Translations under genes and position numbers: made by a program
Shown here: positions 6,773-8,164 of the stretch, piece after piece
How the letters are laid out: each line of letters starts with the position of its first letter
Position numbering within the stretch: the stretch's first letter is position 1
Source: an uncultured Chloroflexota bacterium
GTDB taxonomy: Bacteria; Chloroflexota; Dehalococcoidia; UBA2247; RBG-13-53-26
Assembly: GCA_937860285.1 (NCBI GenBank)
Contig: CALMBS010000309.1
Span: forward strand, 1-8,164
Reading direction: 5' to 3'
Length of the DNA: 8,164 nt
Notes under the pieces: model-generated
Told to the model about the DNA's origin: nothing
Databases searched by the model: none
The model's input: only the letters and a program-made list of their open reading frames with translations

Positions 6773-7641
6773 GCCGTCTCTCCCTGCCGGCCGCGGAGCT
6801 TCCGGACCTCGGCCGCTATCCGGGGCAGTATGTCGCCGGTCTGGCCCTGGATGAAGTAGCTGGAGGTCCTCTCCTGGGTCTGGGGCGTGGGGGCGGCGTT
6901 GACGTCGTTGATGGTGACGTTGGTGGGCACCGGGTCCGCCGGCGGCCCCAGGCCGCCCCACCTCCGGGAGTAGGCCCTCTTGTTGCGGGCGATGCGCGGC
7001 AGCTCGGCGAAGGGATAGACCACGGCCGAGGTGCCGCAAATCAGCATCAGGTCGCAGGCCAGGGCCTCCTCCACGCTGGCCTCCGCCACATCCGAGGGGA
7101 TGGACTCCCCGAAGTAGACGCCGTCGCCCTTGAGCACCCCGTGGCACTTGGGGCACCGCGGCGGGAGCCGGTCCTCGGCCTTGAGCCGGTCCAGGTCGAA
7201 CTCCGACTTGGGGAAGCGCGCCCCGCAGGACATGCATCTGAGCTTGGCCACCCCCCCGTGATACTCGAGCACGTTCCGGCTGCCGGCCTTCTGGTGAAGG
7301 CCGTCGACGTTCTGGGTCAGCACGGCCTTGAGGATGCCCATCTGCTCCAGCTCGGCCAGCGCCGCGTGTCCGCGGTTGGGGTCGAGCCTGCCGATCTCCT
7401 CGAAGATGCGGTAGAAGCTGTCCGGCTCCAGGCTCCGCTCCCAGTGGCGCTTGGGGTCACGCACCAGCTGGTCGTAGGCCTCGTAGGCCTGCCTCTCCGC
7501 TTCGGGGTGCTTGGTCCAGAGGCCGTCCGGGCCGCGGAAGTCGGGTATGCCGGACTCGGTGGAGATGCCGGCTCCGGTCAAGGCGATGGCGTGGCTGGCG
7601 GCCGCCAGGTCCCGGGCGGCCCTCTTGATCAGGTCTTCCAT
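6769..7641 (-). CDS. sirtuin (Sir2/CobB-like) NAD-dependent protein deacylase
   Basis: 290 residues, longer than the usual ~240-250 of bacterial sirtuins. The NAD-binding motif GAGISTESGIPDFRG is at 23-37, TQNVDGLH at 109-116, catalytic His 128 in EYHGG, zinc ligands C136, C139, C163 and C166 as two CX2C pairs, and GTSAVVYPFAELP at 203-215. The enzyme removes acyl groups from lysines, consuming NAD+ and producing nicotinamide and O-acyl-ADP-ribose; a classic bacterial target is acetyl-CoA synthetase, not seen here. Two oddities: the usual RPxVVxFGE reads KGDGVYFGE (171-179), losing the Pro, and a Gly/Pro/Arg-rich stretch (about 221-242) extends the loop before the final NAD-contact strand VTINDVNAAPTP. 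ATG 7641 has AGGGAGG (7657-7651) 9 bases upstream. It is translationally coupled to the flavoprotein gene by a 4-base overlap. Confidence 0.95.
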   Translation of the reverse strand: MEDLIKRAARDLAAASHAIALTGAGISTESGIPDFRGPDGLWTKHPEAERQAYEAYDQLVRDPKRHWERSLEPDSFYRIFEEIGRLDPNRGHAALAELEQMGILKAVLTQNVDGLHQKAGSRNVLEYHGGVAKLRCMSCGARFPKSEFDLDRLKAEDRLPPRCPKCHGVLKGDGVYFGESIPSDVAEASVEEALACDLMLICGTSAVVYPFAELPRIARNKRAYSRRWGGLGPPADPVPTNVTINDVNAAPTPQTQERTSSYFIQGQTGDILPRIAAEVRKLRGRQGETA

Positions 7642-7672
7642 TCTCTACTGCCTCCCTCTGTCCGGTGGTGTG

Positions 7673-7701
7673 AGTCTAAGGATACAGCATGGCTATGGCA
7701 A
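7673..7701 (-). promoter_or_regulatory. sigma70-like promoter for sirtuin-flavoprotein pair
   Basis: On the minus strand TTGCCA (7701-7696, 5 of 6 consensus positions) and TAGACT (7678-7673, 4 of 6) are separated by 17 bases. Transcription would start near 7666, leaving a leader of about 25 bases that contains the Shine-Dalgarno. It lies in the 106-base gap between the sirtuin and the small gene upstream, so the sirtuin pair need not depend on read-through. Confidence 0.5.
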
Positions 7702-7747
7702 CGGGACAGGGGTGTGGTGGCGCTGTTGAGGGAGATCGCGGCCGGTC

Positions 7748-7957
7748 CTAGGTGGCCAGCTCGCTCGCGGCCAGGTCTCTCAGCTCGTAGGGCACGTAGG
7801 GATGGGTGGAGATCCCCTTCAGGGCCTCCTTGGCCTCGCGGTTGCCCTTGCGGGCCATCCGGCCCAGGGTGAGGATGGCGTCCCGGCGGTGCTCCAGCGA
7901 CTCCGCCGGAAAGTAGTCCGCCGTTATCATCTCGTAGATCTCTTTGGCCTTGCCCAT
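7748..7957 (-). CDS. small helical (HEAT-like) hypothetical protein, 69 aa
   Basis: The sequence is almost wholly helix-forming, with no signal peptide or membrane segment. About residues 20-67 resemble one and a half HEAT or PBS-lyase-type helical repeats: HRRDAILTLGRMARKGNREA, then a helix pair ending in ELRDLAASELA. Such repeats usually bind other proteins. ATG 7957 follows a perfect AAGGAG (7968-7963) by 5 bases, and a TATAAT box lies about 40 bases upstream, so it looks like a real expressed gene despite its size. It ends 106 bases before the sirtuin ATG on the same strand, with a separate promoter between them. I do not recognise a named family. It could be a partner of the sirtuin pair or simply a neighbour. 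Confidence 0.75.
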   Translation of the reverse strand: MGKAKEIYEMITADYFPAESLEHRRDAILTLGRMARKGNREAKEALKGISTHPYVPYELRDLAASELAT

Positions 7958-7962
7958 GTTCG

Positions 7963-8013
7963 CTCCTTAGCCAGCCCCCTTCACCGCCAATCCATTATAT
8001 GTCAAGGGTCAAG
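7963..8013 (-). promoter_or_regulatory. promoter region of the small helical gene: SD, TATAAT, tandem CTTGAC
   Basis: Reading leftward: CTTGAC at 8013-8008 and again at 8006-8001 (period 7), a perfect TATAAT -10 box (7999-7994), then the Shine-Dalgarno AAGGAG (7968-7963) before ATG 7957. The sequence about 17 bases above the -10 box is a poor -35 match, so the tandem CTTGAC copies could bind an activator or repressor. The boxes are seen; the regulator is inference. Confidence 0.45.
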
Positions 8014-8022
8014 GCGAAGTCA

Positions 8023-8060
8023 CCCGCGCTGCGGGCCCGTAGGGGGGCTTTGTTACTATT
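8023..8060 (+). other. GC hairpins followed by T-rich run, possible terminator
   Basis: CCCGC-GCT-GCGGG (8023-8035) is a perfect 5-bp hairpin. Overlapping it, GCCC (8035-8038) can pair with GGGC (8045-8048), followed by a T-rich stretch (8049-8063). This looks like an intrinsic terminator reading rightward, but no rightward gene ends here, so its role is unclear. Confidence 0.2.
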
Positions 8061-8164
8061 TTGACAGTTGTGCTGCGGCTGCCAGGCATTGAAGTGTTTT
8101 CAGCAAGGTTGATATGATGACGTTAGTTAGTGTAGCATAAAGTTAGTGGCTGGCGGAACGCTGT
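8061..8164 (+). promoter_or_regulatory. AT-rich, non-coding right edge with promoter-like boxes and direct repeats
   Basis: No coding frame of any credible length is seen here on either strand. TTGAAG (8089-8094) and TATGAT (8113-8118) with an 18-base spacer form a moderate sigma70-like promoter reading out of the window; TTGACA also occurs at 8061-8066 without a good partner. AGTTAGTG is repeated at 8125-8132 and 8141-8148 (period 16). The base composition is distinctly more AT-rich than in the genes. It probably controls a gene beyond 8164. Confidence 0.35.

Noticed and set aside
6773..7237. N-terminal extension of the flavoprotein frame
   Set aside because: It overlaps the sirtuin in another frame; the flavin-binding motif starts right at ATG 6772, which has its own Shine-Dalgarno.
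1..8164. CRISPR array, tRNA, rRNA or insertion sequence
   Set aside because: No regularly spaced repeats, tRNA-like cloverleaf, rRNA segments, transposase frame or terminal inverted repeats were seen.

Overview
This is a gene-dense, high-GC bacterial chromosome segment with short intergenic gaps, Shine-Dalgarno-led genes and sigma70-type promoter boxes. Nothing in it fixes the taxonomy. The gene style (large two-module FtsX/MacB-type permeases, a stand-alone caspase-fold protease, a sirtuin, an Fe-S flavoprotein) would fit an environmental lineage such as Chloroflexota, but that is a guess.

Left part, + strand (1-6131). The window opens inside a FtsX/MacB-type ABC permease cut by the window edge (1-1425). 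A 157-base gap follows, with a GC-rich fold and a good sigma70-like promoter (TTGACT-N18-TATGAT). Next is a 271-residue caspase/metacaspase-family cysteine protease with an intact His/Cys dyad (1583-2398), then a LolD/MacB-type ABC ATPase (2455-3144), then a 994-residue permease starting 2 bases after the ATPase stop (3147-6131). The truncated first permease aligns over its whole visible length with residues 523-994 of the second. The locus therefore holds two tandem paralogous permeases with a protease gene between them. Caspase, ATPase and second permease look like one transcription unit; a strong hairpin sits between caspase and ATPase.

Right part, - strand (6197-7957), convergent with the first block across a 65-base gap that can form a long hairpin. 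From its 5' end it holds a 69-residue helical (HEAT-like) protein with its own leader, then a sirtuin NAD-dependent deacylase with a recognisable promoter, whose TGA overlaps the ATG of a flavodoxin-fold protein carrying a CX2CX2CX7C motif typical of iron-sulfur flavoproteins. The sirtuin and flavoprotein are clearly a translationally coupled pair; both use redox/nucleotide cofactors.

Right edge (7958-8164). No gene is seen. The last ~120 bases are clearly more AT-rich than the rest and hold promoter-like boxes and short direct repeats, as expected of a regulatory region for a gene beyond the window.

The most interesting element is the caspase-like protease embedded between duplicated MacB/FtsX-type transporters and apparently co-transcribed with one of them. 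A functional link is inference only.
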